From: Ancistrus triradiatus
Lineage: Eukaryota; Chordata; Actinopteri; Siluriformes; Loricariidae
Length of the DNA: 64,000 bases
NCBI GenBank assembly: GCA_025084515.1
Contig: JAJAGP010000014.1
Coordinates: 1,306,551 to 1,370,550 of the forward strand
Reading direction: 5' to 3'
The position numbers and the translations under genes are program-made. Below are positions 1 to 14,420 of the stretch, one piece after another (the stretch's first letter is position 1; every line of letters begins with the position of its first letter). A model generated the notes under the pieces. It was not told the origin of the DNA. It searched no databases and was given only the letters and a program-made list of their open reading frames with translations.

Positions 1-3000
1 TATAAATTGCAACCTCTGCACTTGATTCCAGTACGCCTCTGGTTATCTACATGTCGTGTTTCGTACTTTAGACGTTGACTTTGGGAATGAGATCACAAAG
101 GTTTTCATCTGACGTTTTTAAAGAAAAACCATAACATCGTAGCCCAAAGCACTCCAGTACCAGCTAAGATCTTGCCAGTGATTTGAGTTTTGCGTTGCAT
201 ACCTGACCAGCCTGCGAGAGTTTTCTTGACCTTCCAGATCTCGTCTGTAATTTCCATATCTTACTGAGCTTGTAGATAGTGGAAGCTGGAAGCAGGGAGC
301 ATCTAGATATCCTCAGTCAGCTGCTCAGAGTCGACTCTGGCTGTTGATTGTAAGCAGAGCACACAGAGGATTGAGGGGTTACTGAATTTATTAGGGCTGA
401 ATCCTCCCAAAAAATAACACTACTGGATCAGTTCAATATTCGGCTGATACAAATGCAGGGCAAAACATTTTATTCGTACACAACGCAGAACGATATTCTG
501 TGTAACCTTAATTACTGTTCAGTACTTTTTATTGCACCGGTTCGCACAATTTTACACACTTTGCTGCACTTCTCTAGTGCAAAACACTTAGCCAAAAGAA
601 GTTCACAACCCACGGTGAGTTCACTCTATAAAATGCTCTTTGTTTTTTCTCTGGTAGTATAAAAGACACTTAGAAATCAGTTTTACAGCTTAGCCAAAAA
701 CACAACACACGAAACAGCTTTCCAGCTGGAACGTCACAAGGCTTTGCTCCCTGAAACGCAGGCAAGAGAGACAGAACAGCAGCAGGCCAGGGGATTAATA
801 AAGGCTGTTTAAATTCCTCACAGGTGCCATTACAAATTACCGCCAAGCTGTCCACCTACCAGTCGGTCCCACACACCCTTGCAGCACACATTTGTATATA
901 CTAATTACTTTATATATGGGCTACATAAATACATATTAAGCAAATCAATTAAACAGGAACATCCATCTCGAAATATGAATTCTGCAAAACTGCACACGGG
1001 TTTTGTGGTCCATATTCTGTCGACGTTACAAGCAAGATCCTGCTCCTCACACACCCGAGGCGCTGGCAGCTCACCTCCATCCCTCACTGGTCATCCCTTC
1101 CCCTGCGTGCATGTGTGCGTGTGCGTAAGCGTGCACAGACGCTCCCTGCACCCTAACCACCAGTGCTTGTGTGGCCTGATTTTGTTAGCCTTTCATGACC
1201 GTGATCCTCTTTTCCAAGGAAAGTGCAGTGTGTCATACTTACTGAAATAGAGCCCCATTTATTTCTGCTAATGCCCGCTAAATGTTTATTGTTAAAGATG
1301 GTCAGGGGAGACGTGGCAGAAAATTATTGCTCATATTGTCATATGTGGAAAGTCCAGGTGTCTTACACGGGTGACGGCATGGGTTCACCTTTAGTACTAT
1401 TAAAGGGGAGGGGTTACAAAATCTGTTTAGACTGTAACTTTGCTGCATGTAACGTTTGATGGACATTTCTGCTTACTGTGCCCCCCGCCACTACCAGTCG
1501 TCTTGTGTGTGTGTGTGTGATATGATTATACAATACTATTATTATTGTCATTATTATTGTCACCCCTAGTAAAGCGGAGTTATAAGAAAAAAGCTAGAAA
1601 AAAGTTATATAAACTATAAAAAAAATTCAGCTATTGGTGTTGCAGCGTAATCTAAAGGCAGGACTTTATACGTATATATAATTAACATATTCATTATATT
1701 ATCAAGCAAGGTTTCCTGCATAGTGATGCAATTGCAAATTTAAGGTGTATAGTTTAAACTATTAATAATAACTACATAGAAAACTAGCATTTGTCAGCTG
1801 TCCCTGGTCTTTAATTACATTTTACAATGAAATATAATCATTAAAATCCTTCAGAAATCTTGTTTGTTCTTTTTTGCATTTTGTCACTCCACATCCCATC
1901 TATGTCTTTTTTTTTTCATTAAAAAACACAATATTTTACCCTAAAATACACATTTTAGTCATGTCCTCAGGTTTTATCCTAACATTTCTGAAACATATCA
2001 CAAGTCACGTTCATGGGAAGACCAGCATTAAGTTCTTATTTTGTTCTGTATATTTGATGATATTATGGTTGAAAAGCATCTAAACTTTGAGATCTAATTT
2101 GTTAATTGCACCAATTTTGGTAAATCATTAGAATGTGCTAATCCTAATGCGATTAGTATGGATGCCATGTGGTTACATTTTATGCATTTGCTAATTATGT
2201 GCTGAAAAATCAGTCCTAATATAAAGAGTAACAATAATGGGAAAAACAAAGTAAACATAAAATAAAATGGCCTGAGAATCACCAATATTCGTTGGTCAGT
2301 TCACTGTTGAAAAATGCTGGATAATGAAGTTTAATTTTTAAGTGTTACAACAAGCAAATGGCAGCCATTCGGCGGAATGACTGGCTCACGGTTTCCAGTT
2401 ACAGCCAGTGAAGTAACCTGCTCCTGAACAGACCCTGGCGTTTTGCATTCTGTTGGGAAGGATTCCCTCTAATGGACTCTACCGGTATAACCTTCTACGT
2501 GGGAGCCACAGACCCTGCTTTTGATGAAGAAACTGAATCCCACCGACAGGAAATGGGTCCAATTATACTCAACCATTTGATACATATGTACACAACATGT
2601 CAAAACGTGGAGGGGCACGACGTTCCTTGCTCAGTACGTTTTCCGTGGGTTCAAATACTTCAATTGAAAGCTTTCTGCAAGTTGTTTTACATGACAGCGG
2701 CGTTTTTCAGTGTAAGTTAATTACAACGACCGCCAGTTGCTAAATAGATCATACAGAAAAGCGTATAGAGTAAGCACGCCGCTAGGGCTGCCCCATCTTC
2801 AAAGACGCCAAGTCTAAAATTTCAGATCTCCATCTCGGTCCAAACTTGCACACTTTCTAAACATACTTCACTCACATCCAGTAGTGAAACACTCCTGTAA
2901 TGAAATATTTAACACAAACCTTTCTGGCTGTTTCCACCCATTATACTCAGTATCTTTCAGTTTAGATCAATCTCCCAGCACTCCCCCTGTTCAGCTGTGC

Positions 3001-3479
3001 AAAGCCCTCTGAGTGCCCTCTGTGCCATCTCGTGCCAAGTCGCCCTCACGGCTCTGGTTCATTAGCATGCTGCTGTTTGTTTGTGTGTTTTTGGAGTGCA
3101 AGAGAGGGAGAGGAGCAGTGATGGCCTGGTGCTGAGTGCTAGTGATAAATCAGCTGCCCGTTGGGGTTAAAGCAACACAGGGGAGATGTGAGAGGGAGGA
3201 GAGAGGGAGATAGTCAGCATAAATACAACTCTGTCTCAGCGCCGGTGACAGATGACAAATCCTAGGCCAAGGAGTGTTGGCACAAAAGAGGCTCGTTGTA
3301 CAAACACAGGGGCCGCCGGTTTCCCTGTCCCTGTCCACAGTGTGGCCTGCACTTGCACTGACAGCACTTTCTGCAAAGTGATGAATTATTTTATGTGCAA
3401 ATCGGTTTCGGAGCAGGGACTCTGGGTAAGGCTGTATACCTACCTGTTTTTTTTTTGTACTATATGTTATTGTGATCTT
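1..3479. other. Gene-free spacer
   Basis: No coding homology is seen; the open frames are short and unrelated to known families. A (GT)8 tract lies at 1504-1519. The block 2960-3440 is less AT-rich and lacks repeat hallmarks, so it is a candidate conserved non-coding block. A minus-strand AATAAAA at about 466-472 has no gene attached that I can recognise. Confidence 0.4.
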
Positions 3480-3935
3480 CAGGAGTGTGAGCTGGTATGT
3501 TTATTGAATTTTGAAAATCTAAAGGCTGCCGAAAGTCTGAGGCCACCCTTGAAAATGCTGATTGGGATCTTTGGACCTCAAATGCATGAAGACCATAGAA
3601 GATCAATGATTGCTGACTGATGTAGACTTTCCTCCACAGTCACCTGATCTAAATCCCAGCCAAGCATAGTGACATCACAAGGTGCTCTTTGGAATATGGT
3701 GGAATGATGCTGGATAACATGCTGCTCAACTACATGCTGTCATTAGAGCACAAGGGGGAACATACCAAATACTTATCAACATTACCACAAGCTTTTTTTT
3801 TTCCAACTATCCCTGTTTGTCTCTCAAATCATGCCTATTGTATGATTTCTGATTTAAAAAAAACACGTATTCAATTCAGGAAAATGCAAACCAGAAGCAT
3901 TTTTACTGGCTCAGACTTTTGGTCCCCACTGTCTA
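3480..3935 (+). mobile_element. Tc1-like transposon relic (3' end)
   Basis: The stretch GACTTTCCTCCACAGTCACC at 3627-3646, continuing into TGATCTAAATCCCA, corresponds to the Tc1 transposase motif PPQSPDLNP. The later GCTCAGACTTTTGGTCCCCA at 3909-3928 looks like a terminal inverted repeat and recurs at 24892. The frames are broken and the 5' half is missing. Confidence 0.6.
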
Positions 3936-4255
3936 CAGCTGATCAGTCGTGCATAGACGGAATTGCAATCCGTGTGTGGGACGCATCCAGAAGCCAAAAA
4001 CCCTTATTCAAATAAAAAGATTACTTTGAAACAATGACAAAAGCAAAAGTAGGGTACTGTTATTTTTAAAAATGATGATTCAAGGGAAAGTAGTCATTCA
4101 AATAACAACTACAGAAAGAGGCAAAGTAAACACAAGTATTCAATGAAGGGACTTCTGAAGAGGTTTTTGTTCCTGTGAAGCTCTTGGTGTATGGATTTCT
4201 TTAATGATGTGGAGTGTTTTCTTTAAAACAAGTCTACGGATCTCAAGAAGTCAGA

Positions 4256-4480
4256 CACATGGTGGCATAGTGGTTAGTGCTGCTGCCTCACAGCTCCAGA
4301 GATCCCCATTTCATGACCCAGGTTCTCATCCTGGAGTCATATGCAGGCCTGATTTTTGTGTATGAGGTGGGGGGAACCCCTGTCTGGCAACAGTGAGCCT
4401 TGCCGGCCCCCGATGGACTGGCATCCTTCTTCTACATATGTGTCCTGTGTTCTCCAGGGACAAGCTTCTGCACCAAAAAC
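4256..4480 (+). repeat. Dispersed SINE-like repeat, family C
   Basis: It begins GGTGGCATAGTGGTTAGTGC and TGCTGCCTCACAGC, then a degraded B-box-like CCAGGTTCTCATCCTGG, and later GATGGACTGGCATCC. The same order of motifs occurs at 16745-17010 (minus) and 19225-19490 (plus). The exact family name is not known to me. Confidence 0.55.
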
Positions 4481-7400
4481 CAAAAACATAAGGTGCAAAT
4501 AACCTTCCAGAGGACTCTTCAAGGTTCTTGAGGAACCCACGGTCTTGGATCGCTCTGTTCTCAGCAGGTTCGTAGCTCTGAGATGATAAACATCTAGATT
4601 CAGATATCATATACAATATATTACGTGGGGTTTGAAAAAGAACTGATATAACTGTGGACTACAATAAAAGATTCTCCATCAGGGCTTAGGTTCTGCAGTA
4701 ACAGCAGAGTATAAACACATTGCATATTTAGCGTAACTAATTATTAATATTAATTCATAGTTTGCCTGTTGCTGTAATGTGTGCTGAGCACAGACGGATG
4801 CTGTTTGATATACGTGTTCATTACCTGGTCATTTTTAAAATAATAACCGTTTGCTTAGGTGTTTTAGCTTTTGTTATAAAATGTAGCTCTGCAGGTTTAA
4901 ATGCACAAGCTACTTACTCTGATATTTTTCACTTGGCTTGGCCATGTTGCCATGTTTTTGTCTGTTTCTATTCACAGCCTCTCACTTGAAATAAAAAAGA
5001 TGGGAAGAGCAGGAAGTTCCAACCCTACCTCCCATATTCTCTCGTGTCTGCCCCATCCATCACCGGGCTGCCCAAAGGCTCAGTCTCACCCGTCCGTCCA
5101 CCTTTCCCACGTGAATCACCCCTGTGACCGGCCATGGAAATGGCGCATTGGCACCGTGGCAAGCTCTAATTTGGGCCCGAGCAGAGCAACTCTGCAAACA
5201 GTTCCAGCATAGAGGAAACCATTCCTGCCAGTCGGGGCACGCACAACAACTGCACTTTCCTGCATGACGCTGACTCTTCAGACCTCTTGCTATCAGCCTC
5301 ATCTCACACAACTCTCACACAATTTCCCTCTCCTGTTGCACGATTATTAAGATCCAAGAGTATATAATAGAGCGATGACCTCAAACAAAAAGTCTGCATT
5401 ACACGTCACCAGAGTCATGGAAGAAATGAGACTTTATATGAGTCATGCAGAAATTTGAACTCCTCAGAATTTTACCCAGATTTGGACCTCGTATCGTTGA
5501 TATTACGGAATCACAGAATGCAAAACACACAGGGCTTGGAACTGGATTTCACATGTGCCAGCGAATCCCCAGATCTGCATTTCTTGTGTGACCAGACCAG
5601 GGGTGCCCCCACATTAGAAATCTGCCATTCAAGTCATTAGTTAGGCTTACACGGACTTACTTCGCTTCCATTGCACAGTCAATGAACAGTTTTAACCCAG
5701 GCCAGAGGAACAGACAATACATCTCAGAGACTTTACAGGAATTTCCTTCCTCTCCAAAGCATATCTCGACAACTTTGGGGCACTGCTGCTTAAGTAAACT
5801 CTCGAACCAGTCTGAGGTTTATCCTTCTTATTGTGCTGATATCCACCTGAACACAACCTGATCCCAAAACTTTACTTACAGAAATGAACACGACTCGCTT
5901 CTTCTGTGCCGAAATACAAACCGTACTGCTTCTCCATATTTTCGACACCAGAGTCCACTTGAATGTATAATGATATTTTTATATACACTGCTTGATGCCC
6001 TTTCTTCAATCTAGACCAGCTAATTAACATAGGGAATATAATAAAACATAATGACTATACAGTAATATAATACAGAATACAAGAGAGCATAAAGTATAAA
6101 TGTTGTAGGTGGTGGCACTATAGAAAAGCCAATATCGTGACGAAGGATATAATATAGGCATAAATAGGTATAAATAATTGTTGATGTAGACCATGTGCTG
6201 GCCCGTCCTCCTTAAACGTCTAGCCGCTTTAAAGATCATTCACCTTTTAAGAATATGATCACAGATGGAGAAAGAAACCCCCTTTCTGAATCATGAGGCT
6301 GTTTACTAACACACAGTAGTAGCCACAGGTGATTCATGTCCCTTTCATTTACCACTAAGCCGCTTTGACTGGGTAAGATACGAGTCTTCTTTAAGCAGTC
6401 CCCATTTACAATCACACTAAATCACAGCCTGGACATGCTCAAATGTGTCATGGGCTGTTCTCATCTCGCCGTGGTCCTGCACTAATAATACAGATAAGTC
6501 CTGAGAGGATTCAAAGTCAACACGCGTGCACAGAGTGTGTTTTAGAGCTACTGCTCAAAGCTGCATCTTAGGGCCAAGTGAAGGGCGTCAGGCTGTATTT
6601 ATACACCGAGATGAGTCCAGCTGTTCGGATGGGCAACGAGGTACAGAGCCCAGAGGAGAAGTGTGTAAGGGAGGATTACCATAAGACAAGGGATTTGAAA
6701 CCTCTGTCCAGCCAGTCAGCACATTCAGTGTTTTATATAACGTGGCATGTCAGTGTTTCAGTAAGAATAATGCGAATAAAAATTCACTAAACATTTTCTT
6801 AATGGTCGCGAACGAAGTGGCAAACGACATCAAACCGCCGAGCCAAAAGCCAATCTGTTTTCCCCAGCCTGATTTGTTTTGCTTTTAAATATGATTTAGA
6901 TCTGAAAGCCTGTTTTACGAGCGGCGCAGAGTGTAAAGATTGACAGAAATGGAACAATGTTGTGGTTCTCTCTCCTCCCATCCTGTGGGTTTAAGTGGTC
7001 TCTATACTGGTTTTGTCTTTCTCCCAGACACACATCTATCTGTCACGGAGCGGGCTTGCCTCCAGACGAGGTCACGGGGTCGTCTCCGGAGGGCTTGCCC
7101 TGAATAGAGGTCACCATTCTTACATGCTGTTGGTCATCAGGTCAGTGAGACAGGATGCTGATAATATCCTGCAAAGCCCCCTCTAAACCCATGGCAGCCG
7201 AAAAGCAGAGTTACTGGTTGTTTAAACGGACTATTTAGTTGAACTCTCGAGTTTTTGGACTTCTCACATACGCTGTTTATCGCTGTTATTAAGAATGTGA
7301 CATGAGTTTGTAAGTGCACGCGTCGTGCAGCAGTATATACTGTACGTGTCGGCGTATACAGATAAGGCGTGTATGTGGTTACAGATCGTAAACATGCAAG

Positions 7401-7689
7401 TGATGGGGGTTCACTTGTATAGGATTGGGGCAAGTCTGAGGGGGTAGAAATCAGACCTCACATGCAAGCATTACATTATGTTTACTTATATTATGTATTG
7501 CATTATAACATAATGCCTAAACAGCTGATGCGTCTTAAAAATAGCTTTAAATAGAGATCATCCAAATCTAATTATGTAATGTCGGGAATTAATATTTCAC
7601 TACGTCATGTTGAGTAATTAATCGCTTAGATTTTATATAATGAATCAAGCTATTTAGCTCTTATCATGGACGCTTCAAATATTACAGGA
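4481..7689. other. Gene-free spacer
   Basis: No gene or clear mobile element was recognised. Frames are short and without known domains; composition is average for the window. Confidence 0.4.
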
Positions 7690-7995
7690 CAAGGGAAAAG
7701 GTTCTATTTGGCAACCCTGGCAGGTATGACTGGACTTTTCCCCAATTTTCTTATGTTTTAACCCAACTTGTCCTGGTCAGGGCCAAAGGGTCTGGTACTT
7801 ATCACAGGACAAAGGTGTAAGCATGGCTTGGACAGGACGGCAGTCCATCTCAGGGCTGGCAGAGGTCACTGTTGCATTGCCAGAGGAGGATCCCCTGACT
7901 AGTCTCCCCTCCATCACAGCCAGTCGTGCCTGTATGTGAAGGCACTTCCGGGACTCAAACCCGTACCTTCAAAGTTGGGTAATGTTTCCAGAGTG
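7690..7995. repeat. Probable SINE-like dispersed repeat
   Basis: It contains TTGTCCTGGTCAGGGCCA, then GACGGCAGTCCATCTCAGGG, and ends with GGGACTCAAACCCGTACC. Related wording occurs at 50160-50350 (TATCCTGGTCAGGGTTTGAG, ACGCCAGTCCAATG). This supports a dispersed element of unknown class. Confidence 0.4.
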
Positions 7996-7999
7996 CAGC

Positions 8000-9880
8000 A
8001 AAGTGACATTATTATCTAAACTGGTTAGTAGTATTAGTTTTATTATAATTTTATTCAAGTATTTCTATAGCACTGTTAGGGATCCAACCTCCTTGGGCAG
8101 CCTGGATGATGTATAAAAATAAATAAGTAAAAAAATAAATCGTTTAAATACTCAGCAGATATTAGAATAAATAAAACAGAGAATGTAATGAAAATAAAAT
8201 AGAAAACAATATTATAGACAATATGATAATATAATGAATAAAACTATATTATATAACACAATAGTGTATATAATAAATAAACTAAGCTTAAATAATGTAT
8301 TAAAATAGAAAATATAAGCAAATCTCTTGGCATATATGCGTGTCCTGTCCAAGGATGATGCCCGCCTTGTGCCCTCTAGCATTATTTACCTAGATCTTAA
8401 TAATCTTAAAGAAAGCACTAACCAGAGGCAGATGCCCATTTTTCTCCAGTCTTGTCTGTGCTCCTGGCTGGTAAATGTTCTTAATTTTTTGGTGTGAGAC
8501 CTTTTTATACTACTACAATAGTTCAACCAATCCTGAAACGTTGAAAAACCTTTCACCCTGGCTTACATATCTAGACATTCCACTGCACACTGGACAATGT
8601 GACGGTGTTGAAGGCTGTCCCATATTTGTGATTTGTTTCATTCGCTAATATAAAACCACAAAGTGTGAATCCTAGTCACCATGAGAATCCGAGCATGCTG
8701 TGCGAATTTTTTTTAACCCGTCTGCAGTTGGACTGGTAATGGTACATGTCAGACCCGGCCTGGGCATAGCACTGCCGCCGGTCTGAAGGTCATGTTTGGT
8801 TCAGGAGGACTAACTCTGATGAATGACTCCTCCATCTCCTTCCCTCAAAGCAAGGAGAGGCAGGAAACCGTAACTCAGAGTGCACACGGTCCAGAGCTAG
8901 CCTCCTTCCCTTCTTTTCTCTTTCTGCCTCTTTCCCACTCGTTCTATTTCTGGATGTAGGAAGAAATAAAGATAGTTTGGTCTGCTTGGGTATTTCTTCA
9001 GCCATGATAGTGAGCCCATACAATGCAGCTGTGTGTGTGTAGGCAGCCTTAGTGTTGACTGTGGGTGATTGGTCGGCTGTGCTCCTGTGTAGGTACATAA
9101 ACACACAACTATAAACCCATTGACCAAGACTTTCTCACACAAACTCGCATCTCTTTCTCTCTCTCTTGGTCGCTTGATTAATCTGTAGGTATATCATCCA
9201 TAGGTACACTGGTTTCTCCAAGACCATTTGACCGGGACGTCTGAAAAACTCCAACAAGCTGACAAAACTGTGGCTCTGTCAAATATCGATTTACTCCTTA
9301 CAGCTCCAAATACAGCTCTAAAAACTTGCATGTGTTATTTCCATTCTTTTTAAGGCGTATTTGCTGTACAGACTTTCTACCGTGTGCCTAAGACTAAACT
9401 CTGTGGGTCCTGTGGGGTTCCCGGGGCAGGCTGTGTCATTCTGAGGGATCCCAGTTGTCTGACTGTTTATACCACACTGTCCCTACCCGTGTTCTCTCTC
9501 CCTCTGTCTGTTCTCTGCTGCAGCAATGGATGTCACATCAGTCCTATAAATATGCCAGAATACGAGGCAGATGGCCACTGATGGATTAACGTTGCTGCTG
9601 GGCCGTCTCTCTCTTCTCACTACCTATACGTGCCTTTTCTCTATATCCTCTAAAACGCGCTCTCAGGAAGTCGTTCAGTGTACGTGTACAGTGAGGTCCA
9701 GATGAGGAGGAGATAAGTCACTGTGCGGTAAATGTCAGCCCTATTTACATTAGCCAGCTCTGCCATGAGGACTCGGCTAAAGGACATCCTCGACTCAATA
9801 TGGTGCATTTATAAACAGAGGTAGGGAAAAAAAATGGACGAAGAAAAACTGGGAATCACGTAAATTGGGTTTTTACTCTT
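8000..9880. other. Gene-free spacer with AT-rich block
   Basis: Positions 8100-8330 are low-complexity AT with many AATAAA-like words. The remainder has no recognisable gene. Positions 9660-9830 are more balanced in composition but unassigned. Confidence 0.4.
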
Positions 9881-9885
9881 GCTAC

Positions 9886-10217
9886 GGTAATGTGCAAAAG
9901 GTCACCAGTAGACTAGATATACCATTGTTTTAGCAGGTATAATGGATGCCAAGTTGACCCTATAGTCTGAAGAAGCTTGATCAGGGCAAGGGTAGCAGCC
10001 AAGAAACCACTTTTTTGAAAGGGGATCAGAGTGAAAAAAACTAAGACATGCTAAAACTTACAAAGATTGGAATGATGATCACAGAGGGGCGAAATCAGAG
10101 TTTGAAATTTCTGGATCCAATACGTTGGACAATATGTTATATATGGTCTTTATACCATTGCGAAAATAACAAATCCAAGTGGTGGCCTAAGACTTTTGCA
10201 CATGCTGTATACTGTAC
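9886..10217. mobile_element. MITE, family A copy
   Basis: The left end is degraded (TGTGCAAAAGGTCACC) and the right end is GTGGCCTAAGACTTTTGCAC followed by a diverged tail. The interior shares GAAGAAGCTTGATCAGG and GGGTAGCAGCCAAGAAACCA with copies at 29471 and 49205. It has no coding capacity. Confidence 0.7.
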
Positions 10218-12335
10218 CATATCTAAGTCCTCATATCTAAAGAAACGACAACGAATTATTATAAAATTATCTAGATTTGAATTTTTTTCTCTTTTGCTAC
10301 TTACCTAAATGTTTTAGAAATGTTTCTAGAGAGCAAATTGCTAGTAAACAATTCACACAACATACATGACATCATAACATTTTCATTAAAACAAAAACAT
10401 TACTTAATTTCAAAAAAGTGTTCAGGGGTGACAAATGTTAATCACGCAGATTTTGTGATTTGTGATTTGGGTGCAGTCTCACTCATATAGTACACAAGCT
10501 GATTCTGAAGATTAGTAAATACAAGTTCTTAATTCTATCTATATGTCTATTATATGCCTTTGGTGAACAAACTTAAATGACGTGTGAAATTTTAAATACA
10601 CTGTTGCTGTTTAATGACTGACTTTAACATAAATGCTTAACAGTCGGCAACATGATCTTTTCCTGAGACATACCTTCGGTGGTTGTAGTCAAAGGGGTCT
10701 TTTTTCAGACCACAGCACTGAACTCCAGATTGGCTTTGGTTTATCTAAATGCTGTGTGACTAACTGTAGTCAGTGAATTTTGTGCTGAGATCACAGGTAA
10801 GGTTTTCTCCTGATGACTCTTGAATGCAGACCTTGTTTGTGCAAGCAGCTCTGCACAATGGACCAGTGCACCACTGCTCCCATACCAGCCTGACTTCCCC
10901 CTACAACGGGAACTGCTACACGTCTTGGGAAAGCAGTGGTTAAACGTAAGACCTGCCTCAGCATTCAGGGCTACCCACAATCCCTGTTGCCATGTCAAGA
11001 CCTCTTCGTTTCCCACAGCGCCTTTCTGAGTTGATGAAAAACGAGTGCCCTCTATTGGCAGGATCACTTATAGCGCTCCAGGGTTGCTTCCAGCTTTTCT
11101 GACACGTAACTTTTGTGGAACCTTTTCAAGCACATTTACATACCACGCGTGTATATTAAATAATGACATCATACGTCAACGCTCATGTCTAATGGAGGAG
11201 GTATAGTAATGACTGATCAGAAGTAGAGGCTCTGGCAGGCACTTAGGCCTGCACGGTAGAGATGAGCCCAAGGCTGCCAACACTTCAATTAAGTTGGTGA
11301 GTAATTGGGTGGTGGAGATAAATGAGAATGCATCATCAGACTGTGAGTGGAAAGAATGGGGAAAGGTCGTACCCTGTCGTGGATCTGGGCGACTCTGCAT
11401 GGAGCGCTTTTTAAACACATGACGCATAAATAAACTGTGTATAGTGTCCGGATGAAATCGGTATGGGTGGTCAGTGCAGATCTGGGCTTTTCTGAGCATG
11501 TGGGGAGTTAAAAGTGATTTGATTCAGAGTTTGTTGGCTGTATTTCACAGCATCATCGATCAGCCGGGGTGCGTTTTACAGTGGAGATTATTTTATTAAG
11601 GCCTTAGTCATACTAATATAATTATGTTTGAAATTCTATTTAAAAACCCAATGCTGTTTATTTTAAATACTGCTTTCTAGTGTGGATGGACTGATATATG
11701 TTGCTGTGTGTTGTGTTGATCAGCCAGGCAATGGATACCGGGTGTTTTTTTTTTTCTTACAATACAATATATGCAGAAGAACATTCTGGACAGGGTGCGA
11801 GTCCATCCCAAAGTTCAGCACATGCACCATCCGATCTTCATGATCTGAGATGCTACCCTATCACCACACTGACCCAGGATCATTCCACCTGTGTCTGGCA
11901 TCGCATGAAGGCACGAACGGGCCTGGACCTCCTAACCTGGAAATCACCAGCCTGGTTAATCACAGCTCTCTTGAGGATTGAAGGTATTATCCAATCTGAC
12001 TACGCTCTACTGTGTGAAAGCCAAAGCCAGAGATATTTTTTCACACAGTTGCTGGCTCTTATTTATCCAAAAACAAATATTGAGAGTTGATAATGAACAG
12101 AGGCTGTTGCTTCCAAACAACCTGTATCCTAGCCAGACTTCTAGGTATTGTGACTGAGTGTGGTGGAAAACCACACCATACAGCCATATAGCCAAAAATA
12201 TGGGTACTACTATGGAGGTTTTCACTCTTCTTTTAAGGTCATCCACAAAACCTACTGGACTATAAGGTTGGGCACTGGCAAAGTTGGTAAACCATTTCTT
12301 TATGGGACTTTGTGGGGGGTGAAAACCTATGAAAG
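10218..12335. other. Gene-free spacer
   Basis: No domain-bearing frame was recognised. The predicted frames at 11698-12090 and 11176-11499 show no family resemblance and no splice context. Confidence 0.4.
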
Positions 12336-12556
12336 CCAACGTCGTAGTCAGATTTATTTCTATGGCACTTTTTACAATGGAGCATTGTCTCAAAGAAGTT
12401 ATACAATTTTATATTATCTTCAATCATCTAAGCCCAATCCCAAGTTGAACAAGCCCAGGGTGACAGTGGGAACGAAAAACTCCCTAAACGTTATAAGGAA
12501 GAAACCTTGGGAGAACCGAGACTCCAAATGGGACCCGACCTAGTTTAATTCTTACA
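12336..12556 (-). repeat. Dispersed repeat, family B
   Basis: On the minus strand it reads CAAGGTTTCTTCCTTATAAC, then GGGAGTTTTTCGTTCCCACT, and CAATGCTCCATTGTAAAAAG. The same ordered motifs lie at 60110-60310 (plus) and in a shorter form at 20565-20700. It looks like the 3' part of a fish retroposon; the class is uncertain. Confidence 0.6.
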
Positions 12557-12559
12557 TAT

Positions 12560-14420
12560 AGATGATATATGTAAGAATTAAATTAAGTTATCTAATTAAT
12601 GAGTATATAGTAATAGTTCAAGTGTCAAATTGAGTCTCTGAGTACAACCCGCCGCCGTTATGTTGCTTCCATGCCCGTTTGATTCGCTTTATGAACCTGT
12701 CAGCGGTGAGTGTGGCTGAGATCACTAATTAGAACGCAGGTTTATGTACTTTTGGCCATGTAGTGCACATTAGCACCTTTCTGCCACTACATGACATCTT
12801 TCTTTCAACCCACTTTTCAGAATACTATTTCTGTCAACAAATACTTTTGGTCAACCACTGACCATTCAGTTTTTTACTAAATTCAACCAGCGGCCAAGAC
12901 CATTGGCACTGAACACTAAGGCCCTCTTTTGGGTTCTGTTGCTGAAACATTAACATGATTTGTATTTAGTTAGATGTGTTCTTCAGTTTCCACTGTAATG
13001 TCACAAATAATCGCGGGGCCATATGAAGCCACATTTAGTAGGACAATTGACCACAATTGAATATTCTTCCCAATCCTCTGTACAATATTCCAGCATTCAG
13101 TATTTACGCTGCTTTTGTGCAGTTCCTGGGGTTTGGAGGTAAGAGTCGGTGGTTGAACACAGCAGTTGCTGAGGACCTGAGCTTGAACCCTGGGCTGTAC
13201 TCGTGGCGTGAAGGTCAGGTGGCCCGGTTACAAACTGAGCCTCATACTGGGAAGCGTTGGCACACGTTGCAGGGATATACCAGCCATGATCTTCACAATA
13301 GTCATGATTGTTCAGTGGATCTGCAGCAGTCTAGCAGATGTGAAATGCTTTTAATTATTTTTGTTTTATTTCTCTAATAAAAATGTTCTGTGGAAGTTTA
13401 TGAGACAGTGGCAGTTCTGAGTCATGTTTTCATCTTGTAGCAATAATCGGAATCAATGCATCGGCCATTCAAAGGCTAATCTTGTGAAATTCATTACAAT
13501 AATTATTCAAATGTCTTCAAGAGTTGGTCATTTGCTCCAAATTGAACTAAAACTCTAGTGGGAACAGTGTTATTTTAAAATGTGTATTTTATATGTAAGG
13601 TTTTGACATTTTGGTTGCGGTTGATAAAATTTAGTTACAGTATTCCACCTTCAGTGGTTTTGGTTATAGATTGATTTTAATTAATTTGATTGATTTTACA
13701 ATGTACATTGTGTCTAGTCTTATTTTAAGCTCGTTTAAAGCAGTTTCAGTTTAATTTAAATATATTGAATGTATTAATTTCTTAGATTTTCAATTATGGT
13801 TACAATATAGGATTTAGCCACTGCACAAGTGGGCCCCACTCATGCATCCCTTGTACTTTTGGTTATTTTGAAACAGATCTTAACATCTTGTTTCAAGGCT
13901 CTATGGAGCTTTGGAATCAACCCCATCTCTCACAGCACCCCCAGAACCCGGTGGAATAGCCTCTGGGTCACTTTTCCGTGTTATAGGACGATTCCACCCT
14001 CCCTTCCTTTAGTTACATGTTCCCCCGACCCAGACATGCTCAGACCTTATCAACAGTAGCTTTTCCTGCGAGCGTTTCCTGGCAGATTATGTAATTGTTA
14101 AACTAACAGTTTGAACGTAAGGGATTGTACTACAGGGAACGCTCAGGTACTCTATCCAACTTTGTCCTGTACAACTAGTGTTGTGTTTCTATGACACCCT
14201 CATAACAGAACGTGGGCAAATTCAATGAGAAATCTTTTCTTCTCTTGCGTTCTATTGTACGAATGTATTGCGACGCTGTGCTGTTTGAATATTTCACACT
14301 AAACCTCATGATTACATTTTTACCATTCCTTCTTTCTTTTTCTTTCCTTTTGTAGCCTTATTCGTGGTTTAAGGGATTTAGGATTTATGGGTTTGGATCC
14401 CTCCAAATGGGACAAGTTTT
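12560..14420. other. Gene-free spacer
   Basis: A TDR-like MITE end (TACTTTTGGCCATGTAGTG) lies at 12747-12765, and a B-box-like CTTGAACCCTGGG at 13182-13194. No gene was seen; 13400-13810 is AT-rich. Confidence 0.35.

Noticed and set aside
879..1250. 123-codon frame in the left flank
   Set aside because: No domain or family resemblance, no splice context, and low-complexity CV repeats from a GTGTGC-rich stretch.
12007..12543. Overlapping ~128-codon frames on both strands
   Set aside because: They overlap dispersed repeat family B and show no protein family.
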